Shown here: positions 21,796 through 30,747 of the stretch, piece after piece
Position numbering within the stretch: position 1 is the stretch's first letter
Layout of the letters: each line of letters opens with the position of its first letter
NCBI GenBank assembly: GCA_947632645.1
Contig: CANRQB010000006.1
Coordinates: forward strand, 1 to 39,707
DNA: 39,707 nt
Source of the DNA: an uncultured Clostridia bacterium
Lineage (GTDB): Bacteria; Bacillota; Clostridia; Christensenellales; UBA1242
Direction of reading: 5' to 3'
Translations under genes and position numbers: made by a program
The notes under the pieces: generated by a model
Database searches by the model: none
What the model saw: only the letters and a program-made list of their open reading frames with translations
What the model was told of the DNA's origin: nothing

Positions 21796-22500
21796 TAAAA
21801 TGCCGCTAGACGAATTTTGGGCAAATTTAATGATTATTTATCCGTTTAATTAAATGGTTAATTTGTTGATTAACAGCCAATATTATATTTTGAATTATAT
21901 GATTTAAAAACCAAATCTTTCACCAGATCAATTGGTGGCAAAATAAATAGGGGTTTGATCGTCTAAAATGCAACTAGACAAATTGGCAGATAAAAGATAG
22001 CAGATTCAAATGCGCCTAGACGCAACGAAAGCCAAAAAGTTGATAAATTGTCTAGCCGCTAAAATGCTCTGAGATCAATTTAAAATAAAAAAGTTGGATA
22101 ATTCATCTAAGAAAAATGGCAAATTTACTTAATAGCCAAAATGCTCTGAGATGCGTTCAGACAAATTTAGATGAGTAATTGGTCATTTAGATTGCGCCGC
22201 AGTAAACCTAAATTTGATAAGTTATAAAATTGCGCTAGGATGCATCCGAACAAAATTTAATCAAGAATTATCCAATCTGCCAAAATGCGCTGAGACGAAT
22301 TGGCGGGCAAAAAGTTAACCAACTAATCAACTGGCAAAATGTGCCTAAACGCGTTCTAACAAATTTTGATAAGAAATTGGCTATCTGGCAAATTGCTGTC
22401 AGACGAATTGGATTTAAAAAAGATGAACAACTAATCAGCCACCAAATGCCATCCGCAACCAAACCAATTATAATAAGTAAATCCATCAGCCAAAATATCA
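21796..22500. repeat. Tandem array of degenerate 54-bp units
   Basis: A motif close to CAAAATGCGCTGAGACGAAT recurs through this stretch. Equivalent bases (the A of ATGC or its variant) lie at about 21800, 21968, 22010, 22064, 22141, 22192, 22230, 22285, 22339, 22393 and 22447. The last four are spaced exactly 54 bp apart, as is 22010-22064. The second half of the unit is AT-rich, often with TTGATAA or CTAATCA, and ends in a TGGC/AGCC-like word. The units differ from each other at many positions, so this is an old or fast-changing array. The frame on the opposite strand shows an 18-residue periodicity, but I do not believe it is coding. Confidence 0.7.
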
Positions 22501-22574
22501 AATTTATATAATATGATTTGGTTTTGACATGTATGCGCAAAATGTTTGTCTTAATATGGTATAATATAAGCCAA

Positions 22575-22695
22575 TGTGGATAAATTGCCAGTTTTCCACA
22601 CATTTTCGGGCTTTTTTGGCTTTATCTTTGCGTAAAAGTGTTGTTTTACGCAAAGATATGGATAAAGAAATCCACACTGCCCTAGTTTATCCACA
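22575..22695. promoter_or_regulatory. Near-symmetric cluster of DnaA-box-like sequences around the dif-like site
   Basis: A perfect TGTGGATAA lies at 22575-22583 and a perfect TTATCCACA at 22687-22695, in opposite orientation around the dif-like palindrome. Between them are TTTTCCACA (22592), TATGGATAA (22657) and AAATCCACA (22668), each one or two mismatches from the consensus. The role is unknown. No dnaA gene is in view and the flanking genes converge, so I do not call this oriC. Confidence 0.5.
22623..22658. other. dif-like Xer recombination site (perfect 15-bp arms, 6-bp centre)
   Basis: Left arm TATCTTTGCGTAAAA (22623-22637), centre GTGTTG (22638-22643), right arm TTTTACGCAAAGATA (22644-22658). 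An inverted pair of at least 11 bp around a 6-bp spacer is the architecture of Xer core sites. There is no T-run, so it is not a terminator. The arms do not match the usual XerC/XerD consensus, and their perfect symmetry fits a single recombinase acting on both sides. That recombinase could be the XerS-like protein encoded 3 kb away. The remaining bases up to 22860 contain a CTATTT/AAATAG hairpin near 22719-22738 and nothing else I can name. Confidence 0.72.
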
Positions 22696-22863
22696 ATGCA
22701 TATCCCGATATAATTTAACCTATTTGGTAACCTAAATAGAGGTCTGGTTGGGCTGATAACACCAAATGGATTGGGAATGCAAACCAGGGCTTAGCGTTGG
22801 TAAACAAATTGACGACACAATAACAAGCCACTACCTACCCTTTTGGGTTGGATTATATCAAAT

Positions 22864-22886
22864 AAAAAAAGCGGGCGATTGCCCAC
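22864..22886 (-). terminator. Terminator of the miaB-mutSL-miaA-ynbB block
   Basis: On the - strand GTGGGC-AATC-GCCCGC (one G:T pair) followed by seven T, directly after the stop codon. Confidence 0.87.
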
Positions 22887-22888
22887 TA

Positions 22889-24139
22889 TTAATTTTTCCA
22901 AATGGTTGATAGCGCATTTGTTAGCCCAATTTTGCCATGGGCGTAACTTAGCCCGCCCTGCAGATATGCCGTGTATGGCGGGCGCATCGGCCCGTCACAA
23001 CTGAGTTCGATGCTGCTGCCCTGGTTAAAACTGCCACTTGCCATAATGATTAAATCCTCGTAACCGTCCATCTCACCCGCCTCCAAGGTGGAATCCGAAT
23101 CGATTGCGCTGCTGTATTGTATGGCGCGCGTGAAGTTTACAAGCTTATCCTTATCCCCAAACTTGATACAGCACACAATGTCCGCTTGCGGGTCGGCTAA
23201 GTTTGGTTTTGTTTGATAGCCAAGTTTATTTAGCGCCACCGCGGTTAATATTGCCACCTTTTTTGCCTGTGCTACCACGTGTGGTGCAACAAATATCCCT
23301 TCAAAAATCTGCTTATACCCTTGCTCAAACGAGCCGATATCCGTGCCAAGCGCCGGGCTGGTTATCTTGTAACTAATCAGTTCAATAAGTTCGCTTTTGC
23401 CCGCCATATATCCGCCAGTGGATGCAATGCCGCCGCCCATATTCTTAAGCAGCGAGCCAATAACCAAATCGGCGCCCACATCGGTTGGCTCACTCTCTTC
23501 GCAAAATTCGCCATAGCAATTGTCCACCACAAAATATGCCTTTGTGCCAGTTGCTTTTTTAACGTCGGCAATCACCTGCCCTATTTTTTTAACCGTAAGC
23601 GCGTTTCTAAAGGTGTAGCCGCGCGAGCGCTGAATGTATATCACCTTTGGCTTATTTTCTTTAACCATTTCTATAATTTTGGCGGTATCAAAATTCTCAT
23701 CCACCAAATCTACCTCATCATAGCCGATATTATAGTCCTTAAGCGAGCCGATATTTTTGCCTTCCACCCCAAAAATTACCTTTTTAAGGGTATCGTATGG
23801 TGTGCCCGAGATGCATAGCATGTTGTCGCCCGGGCGCAAAATACCAAACAGCGATTGGCTTATTGCCTCGGTGCCGCACGAGATAAGCGGGCTTATAAAT
23901 GCATCCTCGGTGTTAAAAATGGTTTTTAACAATTCGCATGCCTTTTCCTTGCCTATATCGTTGTGCCCATAACCCGTGCTGCCAATAAAGTGGCGCGACT
24001 GCACTTTGCAACTATTAAACGCGTTTAGCACTTTAAGCTGGTTTTTAAACTCGATTTCGTCTATTTTTAAAAAAACCTTAGCGCACTCGCCCTCACATTC
24101 GTTTAAAAAATTTAGTATGTTTTTGTTTATTTCAATCAT
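22889..24139 (-). CDS. ynbB: YnbB-like PLP enzyme (methionine gamma-lyase / aluminium resistance family)
   Basis: This 416-residue PLP-dependent protein belongs to the family annotated as methionine gamma-lyase-like or aluminium resistance protein; the true substrate is not settled. Visible features are STGYGHNDIGKEK near the start, SPLISCGTEAISQSLFGILR, GDNMLCISGTPYDTL, YIQRSRGYTFR, VDNCYGEFCE and the probable PLP lysine in GSLLKNMGGGIASTGGY near residue 230. The start at 24139 has AGGAGAG 4 nt upstream; the open frame runs 105 bp further but overlaps miaA. It lies 8 nt after miaA. In Bacillus subtilis ynbB also sits downstream of miaA, but hfq lies between them there and is missing here. 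Confidence 0.9.
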   Translation of the reverse strand: MIEINKNILNFLNECEGECAKVFLKIDEIEFKNQLKVLNAFNSCKVQSRHFIGSTGYGHNDIGKEKACELLKTIFNTEDAFISPLISCGTEAISQSLFGILRPGDNMLCISGTPYDTLKKVIFGVEGKNIGSLKDYNIGYDEVDLVDENFDTAKIIEMVKENKPKVIYIQRSRGYTFRNALTVKKIGQVIADVKKATGTKAYFVVDNCYGEFCEESEPTDVGADLVIGSLLKNMGGGIASTGGYMAGKSELIELISYKITSPALGTDIGSFEQGYKQIFEGIFVAPHVVAQAKKVAILTAVALNKLGYQTKPNLADPQADIVCCIKFGDKDKLVNFTRAIQYSSAIDSDSTLEAGEMDGYEDLIIMASGSFNQGSSIELSCDGPMRPPYTAYLQGGLSYAHGKIGLTNALSTIWKN

Positions 24140-24147
24140 AAACTCTC

Positions 24148-25032
24148 CTATTTTAAAAAATCTTCTATAATCGCTTTTGCCTCGCCAAGCGTGGCCAAAG
24201 TTAGCCCGTTGATGGTTTTTAAAAAGGTTAATTGGCGCTTGCAATAGTTGCGGGTGTGCTGCTTTATCAGTTCAACCGTTTTTTCGTAGGTTTGATTTCC
24301 ATCAAAATAATCAAACCACTCGCTATACCCGATAGTGTTCATGCTTTGCATATCCCGTGTTGCGCCGCGAGAAATTAGCCCTTCCACTTCAGTTTGCAGG
24401 CCATCGGATAGCATTTTATCCACCCTAGCATTAATGTCGGCATAAATCTTTTCGCGCTCGGCAACAATGCCCACTGCACAAACATCATATTCTTTAAGGA
24501 TATTGCATGTGGTTGGTTGCTTGCCGTTTATTTCCAACTCCAAATATCGTATAACCCGCTTTAGATTGTTTGGGTGCACTTGGGCGGCTTTTTCTGGGTT
24601 GAGTTTGTTTAGTTGTTGCCAAACATACATATTGCCGTGTTTTGCGGCTTCATTTTCTTTAAGTTGCCTAAAATTTAAATCGGCCGCTTCGCCCAAGGTG
24701 TAGCCATCTATAAGCGCCTTAACATACATGCCCGTGCCGCCAACAATAATTGGCAGTTTTCCTCGCGCAATAATATCCCTTATTTTAGCGGTACAATCGG
24801 CAAGAAAATTGCCCACATTATAGGTTTTGTTAAAATCCAAAATATCTATAAGGTGATGCGGCACCAATTGGCGATTTTGTGCACTTTCCTTTGCACTGCC
24901 AATATCCAGCCCGCGATACACCTGCACACTATCCGCCGAAATAATTTCGCCATTATAGCGCCTTGCCAAATCTATTGCCAGCCCGCTTTTGCCGCTGCCG
25001 GTTAGCCCGGTGATTATAACAACTTTATCCAT
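24148..25032 (-). CDS. miaA: tRNA dimethylallyltransferase MiaA
   Basis: This 294-residue enzyme adds an isopentenyl group to N6 of A37 in tRNAs reading UNN codons. It has the P-loop GLTGSGKS at residues 9-16, ADSVQVYRGLDIGSAK at about 34-49, VPHHLIDI at about 57-64, VGGTGMYVKALI at about 97-108, and NTIGYSEW followed by a Cys-containing TRNYCKRQLTFLK near the end. Its start codon overlaps the mutL stop by 1 nt (TAATG), so the two are translationally coupled. MiaB, which methylthiolates the MiaA product, is encoded in the same block. Confidence 0.96.
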   Translation of the reverse strand: MDKVVIITGLTGSGKSGLAIDLARRYNGEIISADSVQVYRGLDIGSAKESAQNRQLVPHHLIDILDFNKTYNVGNFLADCTAKIRDIIARGKLPIIVGGTGMYVKALIDGYTLGEAADLNFRQLKENEAAKHGNMYVWQQLNKLNPEKAAQVHPNNLKRVIRYLELEINGKQPTTCNILKEYDVCAVGIVAEREKIYADINARVDKMLSDGLQTEVEGLISRGATRDMQSMNTIGYSEWFDYFDGNQTYEKTVELIKQHTRNYCKRQLTFLKTINGLTLATLGEAKAIIEDFLK

Positions 25033-26864
25033 TACACAATTCTTTTAAACCACTTTTCTATCTGCTCGCGCGACACAACGGTTACAATTGGCCTACCGTG
25101 TGGGCACAACAGCACTGGGTGGTTAATATCCAAATTTTTTAGCAGCTCTTTAATTTCCATTTCGGTTAAAGTCATGCCCGCTTTTACGCTACTTTTGCAC
25201 GCTTTTTGCATTAGATAGTGGCGGATTTCGTTGTTCATGGATGGCTTTAAATTTTTCATATCGTGGATAAGGTCGTCCACAAAGCCCTTTAAATTAATAT
25301 CCTTAAGTTGCATTGGCACGCTGTTTATTTTAATGGATTTATCGCCAAATTTATCTATGTCAAAGCCAAGCGCGCTAAGTTCGGGCTGCAGCGACATAAT
25401 AAATTCCACCTCGGTTGCGGTTAGGTCGCAAACGTATGGCACAAGCAGATCTTGCACCACAACATCGCGCGCATTAACCATGGCGGTAAATTTATCGTAA
25501 TTTAAGCGCTCGTGTGCGGCATGGAAATCAACTAGCAACATTTTGTCGCCTTTTTCCAGCACTAAAAATTCATTAAACAATTCGCCAATGATCTTAAAGT
25601 CCACAAAATCTTGTGCGTTTTTATAATTGTTGTCCATATGTTGTGGTGTGCTGTCTATTTTTTGTGGTTGATTATTTTCGTCAGAGGCATCATTTTTATC
25701 TGTTTGCTGCTGCAAATCGAACATTGTAACCGGAGTGTATTCGGTTTGTTTTAGTGTTAGTGGACGTGGAGAAACAAAATTTGTTGGCTCTATTTCTATC
25801 TCTTTTAAGCTGTTAATATCGGTTTTTATTAAACTAGACGAAACAATATCTGCCTTGTTTTCTTTGGCTTCAGCTGGGTTTAAACTAGCAAAAATCGCCT
25901 CCCTAACCGCTGAATACACCAAATCGTAAATCTGGCTTGGGTTGGAAAATTTAATGTTTATCTTGCTTGGGTGCACGTTAACATCCACATCTATTGCTGG
26001 CATATCCAGTTTAAGCACGTAAACTGGGAATTGGCGCGTCATCAAATACTCTTCATACGCCATATACACCGCCTTAGATACAATTTCGTCCACCACGTAG
26101 CGGTTGTTTACAATAAGGGTTTGATAGGTTGTGTTTGGTTTGCTATATCCCACTTTGCTTACATATCCCGTTAAAGTAAAGTTGCCAATAGATTTGTCTA
26201 CCGCTATAATATTTTGTGTATATTCGGCACCATATACACAATATATCGCGTCTAGTAGTGTGCCGCCATTGGTTTGATAAACAATTTTGCCATCCACAAC
26301 ATATTTAAAACTTATGGTTGGGTGCGCCAAAATGTAGCGCGCAATTATATCGGTTATTTTAACTTCTTCTTGTTTTGGCTTCTTTAAAAATTTTCGGCGA
26401 GCTGGGGTGTTGTAAAACAGGTTGTTAACTTCTATTTTAGTGCCGTTTTCGCTAGAATTTGCGTAAACTGAGCCAAATTCTCCCCCATTAACCTGCAAAC
26501 TGTATGCGCAATCGGTATCTTCGGTTTTTGTGGTTAAAATGGTTTGGCTAACATTAGAAATGCTTGCAAGTGCCTCTCCCCTAAAGCCCAGTGTGGCAAT
26601 TGCATCCAAATCGGATAAATCCTTAATTTTGCTTGTTGCATGTGGCAAAAATGCTTTTACAATATCGTCTTTATCTATCCCTTTGCCATTATCTTTAACC
26701 ACAATGCTATCTATGCCGCCGCCCACAATTTCCACTGAAATTTTTGTTGCGCCCGCATCAAGCGAATTATCCACTAGTTCTTTAACAATGGAAAAAGGGC
26801 TTTCAACCACTTCGCCGGCTGAAATGCGGTTTATTATTAAACTATCTAGTATATTAATTGCCAT
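25032..26864 (-). CDS. mutL: DNA mismatch repair protein MutL
   Basis: In this 610-residue protein the N-terminal GHKL ATPase has VKELVDNSLDAGATKI, VKDNGKGIDKDD and LGFRGEALASIS, followed by TPARRKFLKKP. A variable Asn/Gln-rich linker spans about 355-425. The C-terminal domain carries the endonuclease region in altered form: DFHAAHERLNYD where the family motif reads DQHA-x2-E-x4-E. Metal-site elements are also present (ACKSSVKAG and CPHGRP). MutL links mismatch recognition by MutS to strand incision. It starts 6 nt after the mutS stop. Confidence 0.95.
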   Translation of the reverse strand: MAINILDSLIINRISAGEVVESPFSIVKELVDNSLDAGATKISVEIVGGGIDSIVVKDNGKGIDKDDIVKAFLPHATSKIKDLSDLDAIATLGFRGEALASISNVSQTILTTKTEDTDCAYSLQVNGGEFGSVYANSSENGTKIEVNNLFYNTPARRKFLKKPKQEEVKITDIIARYILAHPTISFKYVVDGKIVYQTNGGTLLDAIYCVYGAEYTQNIIAVDKSIGNFTLTGYVSKVGYSKPNTTYQTLIVNNRYVVDEIVSKAVYMAYEEYLMTRQFPVYVLKLDMPAIDVDVNVHPSKINIKFSNPSQIYDLVYSAVREAIFASLNPAEAKENKADIVSSSLIKTDINSLKEIEIEPTNFVSPRPLTLKQTEYTPVTMFDLQQQTDKNDASDENNQPQKIDSTPQHMDNNYKNAQDFVDFKIIGELFNEFLVLEKGDKMLLVDFHAAHERLNYDKFTAMVNARDVVVQDLLVPYVCDLTATEVEFIMSLQPELSALGFDIDKFGDKSIKINSVPMQLKDINLKGFVDDLIHDMKNLKPSMNNEIRHYLMQKACKSSVKAGMTLTEMEIKELLKNLDINHPVLLCPHGRPIVTVVSREQIEKWFKRIV

Positions 26865-26870
26865 AACTAC

Positions 26871-29405
26871 CTACTTTGCTAGTTCAATAAGCCGGGCAAG
26901 TGTTTCAAAGCTTTCTAGCGGGGAAAGTTTGTTTATATCTATCCCCTTAATTATATCCAAAATTTCGCTTTCTTTTTGCGCGGTAGACGAGATTTTTTCG
27001 GTTTCAAATTCGCTAATTAGCACCTTTGCCCTATCGATAATCTCTTTTGGTAAGCCCGCCAAACTTGCCACTTCAACACCATAGCTGCGGGTTGCACTGC
27101 CGCGCATAATTTTGCGCAAAAATACTAGCTTGCCGCCAAGCTCTTTAATAGATATGCAGTAGTTTTTAACCCCTTCGTACAACCCTTCTAGTTGCATAAG
27201 TTCGTGATAGTGTGTGGCAAACAGGGTTTTTGCATGTCGGTGTTTGGTTAGATATTCCACCACTGCCCAAGCAATGGATAGCCCATCAAATGTGCTTGTG
27301 CCGCGGCCTACTTCGTCTAAGATAATCAAACTATCATCCGTGCAATAGTTAAGTATGTTGGCAACCTCAATCATCTCCACCATAAAGGTAGACTGCCCAA
27401 CTGCCAAATTATCACTTGCACCAATGCGGGTAAAAATTCGGTCCACCAAACAAATATCTGCCGATCTGGCTGGCACAAAACTGCCAATATGTGCTAGATA
27501 AGTTATAAGCGCAACCTGACGCATATATGTAGATTTGCCCGCCATATTTGGCCCGGTTAAAATTATTGTGCGCTGCTCGTTATCGTCCAGTTTGCAATCG
27601 TTGGCAATAAAGTCGCTGCCTTTCACCACCTTTTCTACAATCGGATGCCTGCCATCGACAATATTAATTTCTTTATTATTGGTGATATTTGGCTTGCAAT
27701 AGTCATTTTCCACTGCAACAGTTGCTAGTGAATAAACACAATCTATACTAGAAATTGCAAGTGCAACTTGTTGCATAACTAAGGTGTTTTGCGCAAGCTG
27801 TTGCTTTAGGTTAGTAAATATTTCCTGTTGCAATTTTTCCACTTTATCTGCGCTGGATAGCACCTCTTCTTCAAAGCGTTTAAGCTCTTCAGTTACATAG
27901 CGTTCGTTATTGGAGATGGTTTGACGCCTAATATAGTCAAATGGTACAAGGTTTGAAAATTGCTTGTTAACTTCGATATAATAACCAAACACGCGATTGT
28001 ACCCTATTTTAAGGTTTTTTATTCCGGTTTTTTCGCGTTCCTTAGCTTGCATGGCGTTAATTGTGGTTAACGCATTTTCTTTTAAACCACAAAAATAATC
28101 CAATTGTTGATTAAACCCTTTGCGAATAAATATATCGCTGTTAGGTTTAATATCTATGGTTTGATCTATAAGGTCCACAATCGCGCTAACGTCAACAAGT
28201 TCGTTTGCAAGCGAATTAAACACAGGTAACCGGCTAATTGCCGATTTTATGTTTGGCACTACGCGCAACGAATTTGCTAGCCCAACACAATCTTTAAATG
28301 TTATATTGCCATATGCAATTTTGCCAACAAATCTTTCTATATCCTGTATATTTGCTAAATAATTTTTTAAATTAGCCCGCGCCATTGCATCGTTAAATAA
28401 AGCCTCAACTAAATTAAGCCGATTGTCTATCTGTTGTTTATCCTGAAGTGGTTGCCTTAGCCAATTTTTAAGCATTCTGGCACCACCGCTTGTGCAAGTT
28501 TTATCCAAAACCCATAACAAACTACCATATTTTGTGCCGTCGGTTAAGGTCATTTCTATCTCTAGGTTGCGCCTAGTGTTGGTGTCTACATACATAAATT
28601 GCTTGTCGTTAATAACTTTTGGCAAGCGCAAATGCTTTAATTCTCGCTTTTGGGTTTCGCTAAAATAGTTAAGTAACGCGCCAACAGCAATAACCATGCT
28701 ATGATTAGAAAAATCAAAACCCTTAAGCGAAGTTAGATTGTATTGATTTAAAACATTTCTTTCCGCGCTAGAATAGCCAAACGCCCAACTATAATATTCG
28801 TTAAATTTATATTTATTGTTGGCACGGCATGGCAATTTTTCGCAAATTTCTAGCGCATCGTGATTGCATATAATTTCGCTTGGCATAATGCGAACAATCT
28901 GGTCGTTTAAATAGTTTACAAGGTTGTCCCCAGTGTAGCAAGATGTGCCAATTTCGCCAGTTGAAATATCGCCATAAGCATAAGATATTGACTTGCCATT
29001 AACATATATACACAACATATAGGTGTTAGCCGCTTCACTAAGCATAGCGGTGTCTATAACTGTGCCTGGGGTTATAACGCGTACCACATCGCGCTCTACA
29101 AGCTTGCCTTTAACGGGTTCGGTAAGCTGTTCGCATATGGCAACTTTATGGCCGTTTTCGATAAGTTTTTGAGCGTATTGTTCGTAGGCATGAAAAGGCA
29201 CACCGCACATCGGCATTTTATCCTCTAACCCACAATTTTTGCCAGTTAAAACCAAATCTAACTCTTTACTAGCAAGTTCGGCATCGGTATCAAACATCTC
29301 ATAAAAGTCACCCAACCTATAAAATAGTATACAATCGGGATATTTTGCCTTAATCTGTTGATAGTGCAACATTGCTGGCGATAGTTTGTTTTTATTTGTG
29401 CTCAT
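26871..29405 (-). CDS. mutS: DNA mismatch repair protein MutS
   Basis: This 844-residue protein recognises mismatched bases. The mismatch-wedge Phe-x-Glu is in GDFYEMFD (Phe34, Glu36), followed by MPMCGVPFHAYEQYAQKLIE. The ATPase has Walker A TGPNMAGKSTYMRQ near residue 615, Walker B LIILDEVGRGTSTFDG and the following AWAVVEYL. The length is typical. The ATG at 29405 lies inside the end of miaB (14-nt overlap); the preceding codon is a TTG that is less likely to be used. The ribosome site GGGGGTGAT is unusual but purine-rich. Confidence 0.96.
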   Translation of the reverse strand: MSTNKNKLSPAMLHYQQIKAKYPDCILFYRLGDFYEMFDTDAELASKELDLVLTGKNCGLEDKMPMCGVPFHAYEQYAQKLIENGHKVAICEQLTEPVKGKLVERDVVRVITPGTVIDTAMLSEAANTYMLCIYVNGKSISYAYGDISTGEIGTSCYTGDNLVNYLNDQIVRIMPSEIICNHDALEICEKLPCRANNKYKFNEYYSWAFGYSSAERNVLNQYNLTSLKGFDFSNHSMVIAVGALLNYFSETQKRELKHLRLPKVINDKQFMYVDTNTRRNLEIEMTLTDGTKYGSLLWVLDKTCTSGGARMLKNWLRQPLQDKQQIDNRLNLVEALFNDAMARANLKNYLANIQDIERFVGKIAYGNITFKDCVGLANSLRVVPNIKSAISRLPVFNSLANELVDVSAIVDLIDQTIDIKPNSDIFIRKGFNQQLDYFCGLKENALTTINAMQAKEREKTGIKNLKIGYNRVFGYYIEVNKQFSNLVPFDYIRRQTISNNERYVTEELKRFEEEVLSSADKVEKLQQEIFTNLKQQLAQNTLVMQQVALAISSIDCVYSLATVAVENDYCKPNITNNKEINIVDGRHPIVEKVVKGSDFIANDCKLDDNEQRTIILTGPNMAGKSTYMRQVALITYLAHIGSFVPARSADICLVDRIFTRIGASDNLAVGQSTFMVEMIEVANILNYCTDDSLIILDEVGRGTSTFDGLSIAWAVVEYLTKHRHAKTLFATHYHELMQLEGLYEGVKNYCISIKELGGKLVFLRKIMRGSATRSYGVEVASLAGLPKEIIDRAKVLISEFETEKISSTAQKESEILDIIKGIDINKLSPLESFETLARLIELAK

Positions 29406-30726
29406 CAATCACCCCCGAAAGTTTATGGTTTCGAATATTTTCTACCTTAATATAAGCAAAATAGTTTTGATTATAGTATTTATAGTTTGGCAAATAAATC
29501 TCTTTGCCGCCATCGGTTATGCCAATAGCAACACCATTTTGCTGCTTTATTAGGCAGTTATACGAGTGTTTAAAATACTTTTTATTTTCCTCTTGCTGAA
29601 TTATTTTTTGCAAACGCAATAGCTTATTTATGCGAGTTTTCTTTTCCGGCTCGGAAATTTGATCTTCAAAATTGGCAGCAGGTGTGCCCGAACGTTTGCT
29701 GTACATAAATGCAAACACTTGGTCGTATTTAACGCGTTTTAAAAGTTTTAAGGTTTTATTAAAATCCTTCTCCGTTTCGCCCGGGAAGCCAACAATTATA
29801 TCGGTGGAAATGCTTATAGTTGGCATTAAGCGGCGGCAGCGCTTGATTATGTGCATGTAGTGCTTTATATTGTAATGTCTGTTCATCCTAGATAGCACCG
29901 CGTCACTGCCCGATTGAACTGGTAGATGCAAAAATTTTGCCATTTTAGGCTCTTCTTTCATAACTTTAATTAAATCGTCACCCAAATCCATTGGATGAGA
30001 GGTCATAAACTTAATTTTAAAGTCCCCTTCTATGCGGCACAATTGTGTTAACAGCTGGCTAAACGACATTGGATCGGGTAAATCTTTGCCGTACGAGTTT
30101 ACATTTTGCCCAAGAAGAGTGATATATTTATACCCTTTGTTTTGTACAAGGTCTTTAACCTCGTTATATATATCCACCGGATTTCGGCTTTGCTCCCGCC
30201 CGCGGACATATGGCACAATACAATATGTGCAAAACTTGTTGCAGCCATAAATTATGTTAACATAGGCATTAATTTTATCGTCCCTAACCGCATTTTCTAC
30301 ATCCATATCCTTGCGTGGCTTATCTAAAATTTCCATTATGCGGTGCTTCTTTTTGGCAAACTGCAAAAGATATTCGCTTAGTTCGCTTATGTTGTACGTG
30401 CCAAGGATTATATCAACAAAAGGCAGTTTTTCCCACAGATTATACTTGCCCTTTCTTTGTTGCGGCATACAACCGCACACCACAATAATTAAATCTGGAT
30501 TTTCTGCCTTTAAATTTTGCAGTGCGATAATGTTGTTATATGCGCGGTCTTCTGCCCCTTCGCGCACACAGCAAGTGTTAAAAACAACAACCATCGCTTT
30601 GTTTACATCTTCCGTTTCTATCATACCAAGCGAGGTTAGCTCTCCACGAATTTTTTCCGATTCATGCACATTCATTTGGCAACCATAGGTTACAATGCAA
30701 TAATTTCTTCCTTCAAATTTGTTCAC
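29392..30726 (-). CDS. miaB: tRNA A37 methylthiotransferase MiaB
   Basis: This 444-residue radical SAM enzyme converts i6A37 to ms2i6A37. The N-terminal cluster Cys residues are in YGCQMNVHESE, NTCCVREGAEDRAY and CGCMPQ. The radical SAM motif CxxxCxxC is in IYGCNKFCTYCIVPYVRGRE, and a TRAM-like domain closes the protein. The start chosen is GTG at 30726 because GGAG lies 7 nt upstream; a TTG 12 nt earlier would place the ribosome site inside the gene. It leads the - strand block, with mutS overlapping its end. In Bacillus the miaB homologue likewise precedes mutS. Confidence 0.95.
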   Translation of the reverse strand: MNKFEGRNYCIVTYGCQMNVHESEKIRGELTSLGMIETEDVNKAMVVVFNTCCVREGAEDRAYNNIIALQNLKAENPDLIIVVCGCMPQQRKGKYNLWEKLPFVDIILGTYNISELSEYLLQFAKKKHRIMEILDKPRKDMDVENAVRDDKINAYVNIIYGCNKFCTYCIVPYVRGREQSRNPVDIYNEVKDLVQNKGYKYITLLGQNVNSYGKDLPDPMSFSQLLTQLCRIEGDFKIKFMTSHPMDLGDDLIKVMKEEPKMAKFLHLPVQSGSDAVLSRMNRHYNIKHYMHIIKRCRRLMPTISISTDIIVGFPGETEKDFNKTLKLLKRVKYDQVFAFMYSKRSGTPAANFEDQISEPEKKTRINKLLRLQKIIQQEENKKYFKHSYNCLIKQQNGVAIGITDGGKEIYLPNYKYYNQNYFAYIKVENIRNHKLSGVIDEHK

Positions 30727-30747
30727 AATTTTCTCCAATATAGTTAT

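Noticed and set aside
21622..21924. Long-range inverted repeat GTGAAAGATTT/AAATCTTTCAC as element ends
   Set aside because: Only 11 bp, 280 bp apart, with nothing coding in between; chance cannot be excluded in AT-rich DNA.
22268..22603. Open frame of 111 codons on the - strand with an 18-residue period
   Set aside because: The periodicity comes from the 54-bp DNA array. There is no ribosome site, the composition is odd, and the frame is broken in other units.
22623..22658. Rho-independent terminator
   Set aside because: The long stem has no T-run on either strand, and serS already has its own terminator 900 bp upstream.
22575..22695. Chromosomal origin oriC because of the DnaA-box-like cluster
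   Set aside because: No dnaA, dnaN, rpmH or rnpA nearby, and gene directions converge here rather than diverge. Kept as a finding, not as an origin.
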